Source of the DNA: Nocardiopsis metallicus | Lineage (GTDB): Bacteria; Actinomycetota; Actinomycetes; Streptosporangiales; Streptosporangiaceae | Direction: 5' to 3' | DNA length: 64,000 nucleotides | Assembly (NCBI RefSeq): GCF_014201115.1 | Contig: NZ_JACHDO010000001.1 | Location: forward strand, 744,001 to 808,000 | Shown here: positions 7,678-15,386 of the stretch, piece after piece | How the letters are laid out: every line of letters starts with the position of its first letter | How positions within the stretch are numbered: the stretch's first letter is position 1 | Made by a program: the position numbers and the translations under genes | The notes under the pieces: generated by a model | Databases searched by the model: none | What the model saw: only the letters and a program-made list of their open reading frames with translations | What the model was told of the DNA's origin: nothing

Positions 7678-8838
7678 TCAGCCGTACACGGCGTGGTAGA
7701 GCTCCACGATCTCCTCGGCCGTGGGTACCCGTGGGTTGTTGGCGGGCGAACCCGAGGCCAGGGCCTGCTCCGCCATCAGCGGGGCCAGCTCCCACCAGCG
7801 CTCCGCTCCGATCCCGTACTCGCGCGGAGTGGGCACCTCCAGCTCCTGGTTGAGCAGGCGCAGCTCCCACACCAGCGCCCCGGTGGCTTCCCCGTCCGTA
7901 CTGCCGGAGGCGGCCAGCCCCATCGCCCGGGCGCACTCGGCGTAGCGCTCGGGAGCCGAGGGCACCGAGAACTCCGTGATGGTCGGCAGCAGCATGGCGT
8001 TGGACAGCCCGTGCGTGACTTTGAAATGTGCGCCGACCGGTCTGCTCATCCCGTGTACCAGGGCGACACTGGAATTGGAGAAGGCCATCCCGGCCTGGGT
8101 CGCGCCCACCATGAGGGCCTCGCGCGCCGCACGGTCCCCGGGGTCGGCGTACACGGCGCGCAGGTGCGTGAAGATCGTGCGCATCGCCTCGCGGGCCAGC
8201 CCGTCGGCGACCGGGTTGGCTTTGGCGCTCACGTAGGCCTCGATGGCGTGGGTGAGGGCGTCCACCCCGGTGTCCGCGGTCAACCGCCGCGGCATGCCCA
8301 GGGTGAGCTCGAAGTCCACCAGCGCGGCCCGGGGCAGCAGGGCCAACCCGGCGCAGAGCATCTTCTCCCCGGTCTCGACGTCGGTGATGATGCTGTACCG
8401 GGTGCATTCCGAGCCGCTGCCCGCGGTGGTCGGCACCGCCACCACCGGCAGGGCGGGGGAGTCCGTGACCACGGGCGCCTTGTAATCACGCATCCGGCCG
8501 CCGTGCGCGCCCAGCAGTGCCACGGCCTTGGCGGTGTCGATCGGGCTGCCGCCGCCCACCGCGACCAGCGAGTCGAAACCGCCTTCACGCAGGGCCCGCA
8601 GCCCCGCCTCCACCACCGTGGTCGTGGGATCGGGGACGGTCTCGGCGAACACCCCGGGGGAGAGCCCGGCCTTCTCCAGCCGGTGCAGGAGTTCCTGGAA
8701 GAAGGGCCGTCCGGCGATGAAGGGGTCGGTCACCACCAGTGGTCGGGACAGGCCGAGGGAGTCCAGGGTCCCGGCCAGTTCGGCCGAGGCCCCCGCACCC
8801 ACGCGAATGACATGGGGCAGGGCGATGGTAGCGGTCAC
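7678..8838 (-). CDS. Iron-containing alcohol dehydrogenase
   Basis: A 386-residue group III dehydrogenase that interconverts alcohols and aldehydes or ketones with NAD(P). SLVAVGGGSPIDTAKA is the GGGS nucleotide-binding motif. The metal ligands are the Asp of ALVDFELTLGMP and the histidines of DALTHAIEAY, VHGMSRPVGAHF and VTHGLSNAMLLP, all present. The GTG start follows GGAGG with good spacing. Length is normal for the family. Substrate cannot be specified; maleylacetate reductase-like and short-chain alcohol members share these motifs. Transcribed alone, towards the ssu operon. Confidence 0.93.
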   Translation of the reverse strand: MTATIALPHVIRVGAGASAELAGTLDSLGLSRPLVVTDPFIAGRPFFQELLHRLEKAGLSPGVFAETVPDPTTTVVEAGLRALREGGFDSLVAVGGGSPIDTAKAVALLGAHGGRMRDYKAPVVTDSPALPVVAVPTTAGSGSECTRYSIITDVETGEKMLCAGLALLPRAALVDFELTLGMPRRLTADTGVDALTHAIEAYVSAKANPVADGLAREAMRTIFTHLRAVYADPGDRAAREALMVGATQAGMAFSNSSVALVHGMSRPVGAHFKVTHGLSNAMLLPTITEFSVPSAPERYAECARAMGLAASGSTDGEATGALVWELRLLNQELEVPTPREYGIGAERWWELAPLMAEQALASGSPANNPRVPTAEEIVELYHAVYG

Positions 8839-9061
8839 GTCGGTACCTCCGAGGGGGACGGGAGTACGGGCACCGGCGGCCCGCCCGGGATCAACGGCGG
8901 GCCGCGGCTCAACGCCGCTCTACCTACCCCGTTCCGCCCGCCGAAGCCTCAGGAGAAGGGGAAAGTGGGTTTTCGTGACTGACCGGTAACCGTGGCGGTC
9001 ACGAATCCGGACACGAGTCCGGACGCATCTGGAGGCATCCGGACGCTTCCGGGCACGACGA

Positions 9062-9086
9062 AGGGCCGGGCGGGTGGCCCGGCCCT
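9062..9086 (-). terminator. Terminator downstream of dps
   Basis: AGGGCCGGGC (9062-9071), five-base loop, GCCCGGCCCT (9077-9086): a perfect 10-bp stem 16 bp beyond the dps stop codon. Just left of it (9006-9044) three copies of TCCGGAC lie in the upstream region of the alcohol dehydrogenase gene. Confidence 0.8.
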
Positions 9087-9101
9087 CACCCGCTTCGCTG
9101 C

Positions 9102-9698
9102 TCAGCTGCGCACGAGCGGTGTGTCCACCAGGTGTTCGGCCACGAACCAGGCCTGGAGTTCGTTGGTGCGGATCACGTCCGAGACGAGCACGTCGTTACT
9201 GCCGTCGTCGCCCATCTCCTGCACGCGCGCGGCGGCGTCGTGGGCGTCCTCCAGGATGGTCTCGTGCGCCTCCAGCAGGCGGGAGAGCATCGCCGGGACC
9301 TCCTCGACCCCGTTCGGCGGCCGCGGGATGTTGGTGATCTCCGCGACGTGCCTGGGGTCGCCGACCGCCACACCGCCCAGGGTCTGGATGCGCTCGGCGA
9401 CGGTGTCGATGAGCGCCGTCTGCTCCTCGGCGTGCTTGTCCATGAGCAGGTGCAGTTGGTAGAAGGTGTGCCCGCGCATCAGCCAGTGGTGCTTCTTGTA
9501 CATGTCGTGCAGGATCCGGAGATCGCACAACACCTGGTTGAGCCGCTGACACGAGTACATCCGCGCGTCGTAGGACAGGCCCACGGGGATCTGGCGGACG
9601 GTCCCGAACTGCTGGATCTCCTCACCCCGCTGGTGGAGCCAGGGCTGGCTGCTGCGGGGTCTGGGTGTCTGGCTCGAACGCTGGTCGGCGGTGGTCAC
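9102..9698 (-). CDS. dps: Dps-family ferritin-like DNA-protection protein
   Basis: A 198-residue protein with the Dps signature: KKHHWLMRGHTFYQLHLLMDKHAEE contains the His and Asp ligands of the inter-subunit ferroxidase site, followed by ERIQTLGG. Dps dodecamers oxidise Fe(II) with peroxide and can coat DNA in stationary phase. The N-terminal ~35 residues are Ser/Arg/Gln-rich, the type of tail used for DNA contact in other Dps proteins (inferred here). The GTG start follows GGAGGGGGAACC. It is monocistronic with its own terminator. Confidence 0.92.
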   Translation of the reverse strand: MTTADQRSSQTPRPRSSQPWLHQRGEEIQQFGTVRQIPVGLSYDARMYSCQRLNQVLCDLRILHDMYKKHHWLMRGHTFYQLHLLMDKHAEEQTALIDTVAERIQTLGGVAVGDPRHVAEITNIPRPPNGVEEVPAMLSRLLEAHETILEDAHDAAARVQEMGDDGSNDVLVSDVIRTNELQAWFVAEHLVDTPLVRS

Positions 9699-9842
9699 TG
9701 CTGGTTCCCCCTCCGGGTCGGTGTACTGCGCGAGGCGAAATCGCCCCGCCCGCCAGTCTTGGCCACCGACCGTTGCCGGAAGTGAAAACGCACGCCATGC
9801 CGGGGCAAGGATTCAGCAGGCCTGCCGTTCTCCTGACCGCTC

Positions 9843-11048
9843 CTACCTGTCGAAGTCGACCGGCAGAGCGAACAGCCCGTGCATGATCATGCTCGGCCAC
9901 CACCGCAGCTCGGCTTCGTCCGTCGCCAGGCGCAGCCCCGGCAGCCGGTCCAGGACCGCGGCGATCGCCACCCGCGCCTCCACCCGGGCCAGCTGGGCAC
10001 CCACACAGAAGTGCGCTCCGTGGCCGAAGGACAGGTGCGAGGCCTTGCGGGCGGGATCGAAGACGTCCGGGTCCGGGTACTGCTCCGGGTCGCGTCCGGC
10101 GGCCAGCAGCGACACCAGCACCGGCTCGCCCGCCTCCAGACGCACCCCGCCCACGGTGGTCGGCTCCGCGGGGAACCGCCAGGTCGCGTTCTGCAGGGGG
10201 CTCTCCAGCCGCAGTGACTCCTCGATGGCCGGACCGAGGAGGCCGTGGTCCGCGCGGATCCGCGCCATCTGCTCGGGGTGGCGCAGCAGGGTCAGCAGCA
10301 TGTTGCCGATCAGCGCGACCGTCGTCTCGTGCCCGGCCACCAACAGCAGGAAGGCCGTCGAGGTCACCTCGTCCCGGGACAGCCCGCCCGAGCGGTGGGA
10401 CTCCACCAGGTCACCCAGGAGGTCGTCCGAGGGCTCCGCCAGCCGTGCGTCCACCAGGCCGCCCAGGTAGGAGTCGAACCAGTCCGTGGCCGCGCCGATC
10501 GCCTCGAACTCGTCCAGGGAGGCGGAATCGATCACCGCCGCCTGCCGGTGGAACTCGGGCCGGTCCGCCTCGGGCACCCCGAGGATGTCGCAGATGATCG
10601 CGATGGGCAGCGGATAGGCCAGATCGCGTACCAGGTCCGGGGCCTCGGCCCGCTCCACCGCCGCCAGGAGCTCGTCGGTGATCCGCTCCGCGCTGGCCTG
10701 GAGCGTCCGGACCCGCCGGGGCGTGAAGGCGCCCGAAACCACCTTGCGCAACCGGCTGTGGTCGGGCGCGTCCACGTTCACCATGCTCCGGACCAGGGTG
10801 GGCCGGTGGTCGAAGGGCAGCCCCAACCCCGCCTTGTACCAGGTCTCCTCGCCCCGGGACGGGTCCTTGAGCATGTTCGGGTCGGCCAGGACCTCCCGGG
10901 CGTCGCCGTAACGGGTCACCAGCCAGGCCCAGGCCCCGCCGGGCAGGTCCACCCGGTGGACGGGGTCGTGTTCGCGGAGCCATCTGTAGGCGGGGTGCGG
11001 GTCCGCCTCGAACTCGGGTCCGTACAGGGCGGGCGCGGTGTCGGTCAT
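9843..11048 (-). CDS. Cytochrome P450 monooxygenase
   Basis: A 401-residue soluble P450 of actinobacterial type. The oxygen-activating I-helix AGHETT, the K-helix EESLRLES (E-x-x-R) and the haem loop FGHGAHFCVGAQLAR with the cysteine ligand are all intact. The protein ends at the usual length. There is no ferredoxin or reductase gene beside it, so electron partners are elsewhere. Substrate is unknown; CYP105/107-like families that modify secondary metabolites or xenobiotics are the closest in pattern. Its upstream region is now truncated by an IS481-family element 59 bp before the start codon. Confidence 0.95.
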   Translation of the reverse strand: MTDTAPALYGPEFEADPHPAYRWLREHDPVHRVDLPGGAWAWLVTRYGDAREVLADPNMLKDPSRGEETWYKAGLGLPFDHRPTLVRSMVNVDAPDHSRLRKVVSGAFTPRRVRTLQASAERITDELLAAVERAEAPDLVRDLAYPLPIAIICDILGVPEADRPEFHRQAAVIDSASLDEFEAIGAATDWFDSYLGGLVDARLAEPSDDLLGDLVESHRSGGLSRDEVTSTAFLLLVAGHETTVALIGNMLLTLLRHPEQMARIRADHGLLGPAIEESLRLESPLQNATWRFPAEPTTVGGVRLEAGEPVLVSLLAAGRDPEQYPDPDVFDPARKASHLSFGHGAHFCVGAQLARVEARVAIAAVLDRLPGLRLATDEAELRWWPSMIMHGLFALPVDFDR

Positions 11049-11107
11049 GTTCGGCCTCTCCGAAGGGGGGTGGTCCGAACCCTTCCTACCCGCCTGGACC
11101 CGTTAGG

Positions 11108-12177
11108 TGTACTGACCACAGAGGTTGAGTACGGCCCGGCAGTGATTTGACAGCAAGAGAGGGCCTCCGACATAGGTGTGGATTGTCTAGATCAACACCT
11201 GAAGTAGGTCAGGAGGCCCTCCGTGGCCCACACTACCCATGCCAACGCCCGTCTCACACCCGCCGGACGCCTGGAGTTGGCCCGCTGCGTGGTCGAAGAC
11301 GGCTGGACACTGCGTAGGGCCGCGGAACGCTTCCAGGCCAGCGTGAGCACCACCAAACGCTGGGCCGACCGCTACCGCGCCCATGGCGAGGCGGGCATGG
11401 TCGATGCCTCCAGCCGCCCGCACCACTCACCCCGGCGTACCCCCACCCACCGTGAGCGCCGCGTCATCAAACTGCGCTGCCTCAAACGCTGGGGACCAGC
11501 CCGCATCGCCGGGCACCTGGGCATGTGCGCCTCGACCGTGCACCGCGTCCTGACCCGCTACAAGTGCGCCCGCCTGTCCCACCTGGACCGCGCCACCGGC
11601 CGCACCGTGCGCCGCTACGAACGCGAGCGGCCCGGTGAACTCGTGCACGTGGACATCAAGAAGCTCGGCAACATCCCCGACGGCGGCGGCCACAAGACGC
11701 TGGGGCGGCCCCAAGGCCGCAAGAACCGCGCCAACGTTGGCTATGCCTTCCTCCACAACGCCGTGGACGATCACTCGCGGCTGGCCTACACCGAGATCCT
11801 GGCCGACGAGAAAAAGGAGACCGCTGTCGGGTTCTGGGAACGAGCCAACTCCTACTTCGCCTCGGTCGGGATCACCGTGGAGCGGGTACTGACCGATAAC
11901 GGGTCCTGCTACAAGTCCCACCTGTGGCGCGACGCCCTGGTCAAGGCCGGGATCAAGCACAAACGCACCCGCCCTTACCGGCCTCAGACCAACGGCAAGG
12001 TCGAGCGGTTCAACCGCACCCTGGTCGACGAATGGGCCTACGCCCGCCCCTATCGATCAGAGACCGAGAAGCGGGAGGCGTTCGGTGGGTGGTTGCACGA
12101 GTACAATCACCACCGGTTCCACACCGCCGTTGGCGGCCCTCCCGCTTCTCGTGTTCCTAACCTCTCAGGTCAGTACA
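11108..12177 (+). mobile_element. Complete IS481-family insertion sequence (1070 bp) with 6-bp target duplication
   Basis: The ends are imperfect inverted repeats: TGTACTGACCACAGAGGTT at 11108 and TGTACTGACCTGAGAGGTT read inwards from 12177, 17 of 19 matching. GTTAGG occurs directly outside both ends (11102-11107 and 12178-12183), a perfect 6-bp target-site duplication, so the boundaries are secure and the insertion is recent enough to be unblurred. One transposase fills the element. It separates the P450 gene from a PucR/CdaR-type regulator. Confidence 0.93.
11159..11221 (+). promoter_or_regulatory. Fold-back hairpin burying the transposase ribosome site
   Basis: GAGGGCCTCC (11159-11168) pairs perfectly with GGAGGCCCTC (11212-11221), and AGGTGT (11174-11179) with ACACCT (11195-11200) inside it. 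The right arm contains the AGGAGG ribosome-binding site and ends one base before the GTG start. Transcripts entering from outside would carry the whole hairpin and hide the ribosome site; a transcript initiating inside the element after the left arm would not. This is the known IS strategy against read-through expression; its use here is inferred. Confidence 0.7.
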
Positions 12178-12182
12178 GTTAG
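11223..12182 (+). CDS. IS481-family DDE transposase
   Basis: A 319-residue transposase. The N-terminus has two helix-turn-helix segments (LRRAAERFQASVSTTKRWA and GPARIAGHLGMCASTVHRVL) and the rve-type integrase core carries the DDE residues: HVDIKKLG, VLTDNGSCY and TNGKVERFNRTL. The GTG start follows AGGAGG with the hairpin above. The final codons are TAC AGT TAG: the element ends at base 12177, so the last serine codon and the TAG stop are completed by the GTTAGG target duplication. It appears intact and potentially active. Confidence 0.95.
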   Translation: MAHTTHANARLTPAGRLELARCVVEDGWTLRRAAERFQASVSTTKRWADRYRAHGEAGMVDASSRPHHSPRRTPTHRERRVIKLRCLKRWGPARIAGHLGMCASTVHRVLTRYKCARLSHLDRATGRTVRRYERERPGELVHVDIKKLGNIPDGGGHKTLGRPQGRKNRANVGYAFLHNAVDDHSRLAYTEILADEKKETAVGFWERANSYFASVGITVERVLTDNGSCYKSHLWRDALVKAGIKHKRTRPYRPQTNGKVERFNRTLVDEWAYARPYRSETEKREAFGGWLHEYNHHRFHTAVGGPPASRVPNLSGQYS

Positions 12183-12187
12183 GGCAC

Positions 12188-12239
12188 GGTGGCGCTGTGC
12201 TTGCTCAGGGCGCGGTGGCGCTGTGCTTGCTCAGGGCGC
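12188..12239. repeat. Tandem 26-bp direct repeat, two perfect copies
   Basis: A 26-base unit beginning GGTGGCGCTGTGC occurs at 12188-12213 and again, identically, at 12214-12239. The second copy contains the stop codon and last codons of the regulator gene read from the right. The repeat begins four bases beyond the IS481 target duplication, so it may be a slippage product in the same short intergenic space. Confidence 0.9.
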
Positions 12240-13421
12240 AATAGCGCAGGCGGTCTCCAGGACGAACCGGGGCCAGGGGCGGTGCGGGTCGTGGCCGGTG
12301 AGCTCGCGGACCCGGCGCAGCCGGTAGCGCAGGGTCTGGGCGTGGACGTGCAGCGAGTCCGCCGCCGTGGTCGCCACGCCCTCGCGGAAGTAGACGCGCA
12401 GGGTCTCCAGCAGGTGCCGGTTGTCGCGCGCCAACAACGGCCCGAGCACCGCTCGGCGCACGGTCGCCGGGGCGACCGCGCCCCCGTTGAGCAGAGCTAT
12501 CACACAGGCGTCGGCCTCCCGCAGCAGGCCGTCGGGCCCGAGGGCGTGCGGGGGAGCGGCCTCCAGGGCCCCGTCGGCCAGCCGGTAGGCGGCGGACAGG
12601 TCGGTCAGCCCGCGCGGTTCCAGGACACAGCCGTGCCAGCCCCGTTCCACCACGGCACCGGTGACGCGCTCGGCGTCATCCGCCCCGGTGAGCACCACCA
12701 CCCGCCCCGAGCGCGTGGTCACCATCGGGTCCGAGCTGGCGGTCGCCGCCTCGGCCAGCAGCTCCATCCCGACCGAGACCGTGACGCCCTCCGCCAGGGT
12801 CCGGCCCCGCTCGGCCGGGTCGCGCGCCGGTTCGGCGACCACCAGCACGGCCGGGTCGGGCGGGGTGGTGCCCAGGGTTCGCGCCCGGTCCCGGATGGCG
12901 CCCTGGGAGGCCTGGCGGCCGATGAGCAGGTCGTCGAGCAGCGCGCGCCGGGCGCGTTCGCGGTCCGCGTCCAGCTGTTCGGCGGCCTCGGCGTGACCGG
13001 TCGTCAGACTCTCGGAGATCTGGTCGATGGAGGCCAGCCACAGTTCGCTCAGAGCGAACACGTCGGCGGCGTCGAGCCGGTCCCCCGCCTGTTCGCGCAG
13101 GATCCGCACCGCCGCGGCCGAACCGACCCGGTGCGCCCGGACCACGGCGCCGATCGATCGTCCGTCCGCCGCTCGGGCCCGCCCGATCCCGCGCAGCCGT
13201 TCCACGTCCCCGGGCGGCAGACGCGCGGTGTCGCGCACCCACAGCTCCATTGACCGGGTGACCAGCCAACCGGTGATCGCCCGGACCTCCGCCAGTTGGG
13301 AGCCGTGCAGCGCCCGGTAGGCGGGCACCTCGGCGTAGACCTCGGCGACGATCCGGTCCACCAGCCCCGTTCGGTCCCGCTCCAGCTCGGAGCTGACCTG
13401 AACCCGCTCCTCGTGCCCCAT
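12231..13421 (-). CDS. PucR/CdaR-type transcriptional regulator
   Basis: A 396-residue regulator. The C-terminal ~60 residues (LLETLRVYFREGVATTAADSLHVHAQTLRYRLRRVRELTG) form the PucR-type helix-turn-helix, with the characteristic 'TLRYRLRRV' recognition region. The middle resembles the GGDEF-like degenerate domain of CdaR proteins, and the N-terminus a RsbRD-like helical region. Such proteins often activate neighbouring catabolic or secondary-metabolite genes. Before the IS481 insertion only about 110 bp separated it from the P450 gene in the same orientation, so the P450 may have been its target or operon partner. Confidence 0.88.
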   Translation of the reverse strand: MGHEERVQVSSELERDRTGLVDRIVAEVYAEVPAYRALHGSQLAEVRAITGWLVTRSMELWVRDTARLPPGDVERLRGIGRARAADGRSIGAVVRAHRVGSAAAVRILREQAGDRLDAADVFALSELWLASIDQISESLTTGHAEAAEQLDADRERARRALLDDLLIGRQASQGAIRDRARTLGTTPPDPAVLVVAEPARDPAERGRTLAEGVTVSVGMELLAEAATASSDPMVTTRSGRVVVLTGADDAERVTGAVVERGWHGCVLEPRGLTDLSAAYRLADGALEAAPPHALGPDGLLREADACVIALLNGGAVAPATVRRAVLGPLLARDNRHLLETLRVYFREGVATTAADSLHVHAQTLRYRLRRVRELTGHDPHRPWPRFVLETACAIAP

Positions 13422-13723
13422 GCGCTCCTCCGCTCTCCGGCGCCGGGCAGCCTATCGTCCGGTCCCGCGCCGCCTGCGCGCGCGGCCGCCCGTCGCCCCC
13501 GTGTCCGTGCGTTCCCTGTCCACCCCCTGTCCGGGACCGGCCATCCGGGTAAAAAGCGCGCACAACTGCGGCGCAGCCTCAGGCCCCGACCCCCGATGAC
13601 ATGGCAGTATGCGCACAAAGGCCCGGGAGAGCACGAACCCAACACCGAGCGACGGCGGGCCGGGCGCGCCGCTCACACCGGCCGGGCCGCGCAGCCGGTC
13701 AGGCCGGACGGGGAATACGGGGG

Positions 13724-14560
13724 ATGAGGATGATGACGGTTCCCGGCATCACGCTGAACAACGGGCTGCGGATTCCGCAGCTGGGTCTCGGTGTGTGGCA
13801 GGTGCCCGACGACGCCGTGGTGGAGGCGGTCCAGCACGCCCTGGCGGCGGGATACCGCAGTATCGACACCGCCGCCGCCTACGGCAACGAGGAAGGGGTG
13901 GGGGAGGGACTGCGCCGGTCGGGGCTCCAGCGTGAGGAAGTCTTCGTCACCACCAAGCTCGCCAACTCCGACCAGGGTTATGACGCCGCCCTGCGGGCCT
14001 TCGACGCCAGCCTGGAACGCCTGGGCCTGGACATGGTGGACCTCTACCTCATCCACTGGCCGCTGCCCCAGCGCGACCTCTACGTCCCCACCTGGAAGGC
14101 GTTGGAACGCCTCTACGCGGAGGGCCGGGCGCGCGCCATCGGCGTGTGCAACTTCCAGCGCCCGCACCTGGAGCGGGTCATGGAGGAGGGTGGGATCGCT
14201 CCCATGATCAACCAGATCGAGCTGCACCCGCTGCTCACGCAGGAGGAGCTGCGCACCTTCGGCTCCGAGCACAACATCGCCACCGAGGCGTGGAGCCCTC
14301 TGGGCCAAGGCGCACTGCTCGGTCACCCGCTGATCATCGAGCTGGCCCGGGAACACGAACGCACCCCAGCGCAGATCCTGCTGCGCTGGCACATCCAGCT
14401 GGGCAACGTGGTCATCCCCAAGTCGGTGACGCCCGAGCGCATCCGATCCAACTTCGAGGTCTTCGACTTCAAACTCTCGGAGGATGAGGTCGACCGGATC
14501 AGCGCGCTCAACGAGGACCACCGGTTCGGCCCGAACCCGGACAGCTTCGACGGCGACTGA
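13724..14560 (+). CDS. Aldo/keto reductase
   Basis: A 278-residue NADPH-dependent reductase of the 2,5-diketo-gluconate reductase type. The catalytic tetrad is visible: Asp and Tyr in DTAAAYGNE, Lys in TTKLANSD and His in YLIHWPLP. The cofactor-phosphate region VIPKSVTPERIRSNFEVFDF is typical. Three in-frame ATGs lie close together (13724, 13730, 13733); GGATGAGG makes the later ones plausible, so the N-terminus is uncertain by up to three residues. It acts on aldehydes or ketones in the cytosol; no neighbouring pathway defines a substrate. It begins about 300 bp from the divergent PucR/CdaR-type regulator. Confidence 0.92.
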   Translation: MRMMTVPGITLNNGLRIPQLGLGVWQVPDDAVVEAVQHALAAGYRSIDTAAAYGNEEGVGEGLRRSGLQREEVFVTTKLANSDQGYDAALRAFDASLERLGLDMVDLYLIHWPLPQRDLYVPTWKALERLYAEGRARAIGVCNFQRPHLERVMEEGGIAPMINQIELHPLLTQEELRTFGSEHNIATEAWSPLGQGALLGHPLIIELAREHERTPAQILLRWHIQLGNVVIPKSVTPERIRSNFEVFDFKLSEDEVDRISALNEDHRFGPNPDSFDGD

Positions 14561-14598
14561 ACCGCCCGGCCCGACAGGCGGACCGGGGCCGCGGGGGA

Positions 14599-14754
14599 CT
14601 AGCGCAGTTCGCGGATCCTACGGGCGCCCGCCAGAGTGGCGTCGATGCCGTTGCGGCGCACCCGGGCGACGTAGACGCCACCGGCGACGAACATCGCGAT
14701 GAAGAGCCCGACCACAGCGGTCAGGGCCAGGACGGACAACACGAAAGAGATCAT
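14599..14754 (-). CDS. Small single-span membrane protein
   Basis: A 51-residue reading frame starting MISFVLSVLALTAVVGLF, with one hydrophobic helix of about 25 residues followed by a basic tail (YVARVRRNGIDATLAGARRIRELR). The composition, with one membrane helix and an Arg-rich cytosolic end, is typical of real small actinobacterial membrane proteins rather than of a chance frame. No clear ribosome-binding site is seen. Function unknown. It converges on the aldo/keto reductase and is divergent from the RidA gene. Confidence 0.6.
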   Translation of the reverse strand: MISFVLSVLALTAVVGLFIAMFVAGGVYVARVRRNGIDATLAGARRIRELR

Positions 14755-14836
14755 GCGCTCATCGTAGCCGCATGCCCGGCACCGCGTTCACGGGGGAGCG
14801 CCCGGGCGCGCGCGGAGTGACACGGAAGGGCTGCCG

Positions 14837-15370
14837 ATGGACCGGACACCGCACGAGATCATCAACCCGCTCACCCTCTCCGACCCGGTGGGCTACTCGC
14901 ACGCCCTCGTGGTCACCCCTGGCCGCGCCGTGTACGTGGGCGGGCAGAACGCGCGCCGCTCCGACGGCGTTCTGACCGGGGACTCGGTGGTGCAGCAGTT
15001 CGACCAGGCCCTGGCCAACATGGTCGAGGCGCTGCGAGCGGCCGGGGCCGAACCCGTGCACGTGGTGAGCATGCGCGTCTACACCACGTCGGTCAGCGTC
15101 TACCGGGTCAACCTCAAGACCCTCGGCTCGGTCTACCGCCGTCACATGGGTCGCTACTATCCGCCGATGTCGGTCGTGGGGGTCACCGAACTGCTGGAGC
15201 CCGCCGCCCTGGTGGAATTGGAGTGCGCGGCGGTGGTCCCGGACGTGCGCGACAGCGCGGAGCTCGAGGAGGGCGCTCCCCGCGAGCTGGTGGAGGAGGT
15301 CGACGAGGCCTTCGCCGACGCCTCCGGTACCGGGGAGCCCGGGGAGGTCCCCGAGCAGACCCGGGCCTGA
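14837..15370 (+). CDS. RidA (YjgF/YER057c/UK114) family protein
   Basis: A 177-residue protein with the RidA pattern: YSHALVVTPGRAVYVGGQNA, QFDQALANMVEALRAAGA and the C-terminal PPMSVVGVTELLEPAALVELECAAV. Classical RidA hydrolyses reactive enamine/imine intermediates; its catalytic Arg normally lies in a R-x-x-VEV near 'P-AR'. Here the corresponding stretch reads YPPMSVVGV without that Arg, so it is more likely a Rid-group paralogue than a true deaminase. A ~35-residue acidic C-terminal extension goes beyond the usual ~130 residues. Confidence 0.87.
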   Translation: MDRTPHEIINPLTLSDPVGYSHALVVTPGRAVYVGGQNARRSDGVLTGDSVVQQFDQALANMVEALRAAGAEPVHVVSMRVYTTSVSVYRVNLKTLGSVYRRHMGRYYPPMSVVGVTELLEPAALVELECAAVVPDVRDSAELEEGAPRELVEEVDEAFADASGTGEPGEVPEQTRA

Positions 15371-15386
15371 AGCCGGGGCCGAGCCC

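Noticed and set aside
7577..7680. Hydrophobic stretch LDELPLRFLLGGLVVPTG after the alcohol dehydrogenase stop, in the same frame
   Set aside because: No start codon and only ~30 residues; could be a remnant but cannot be supported.
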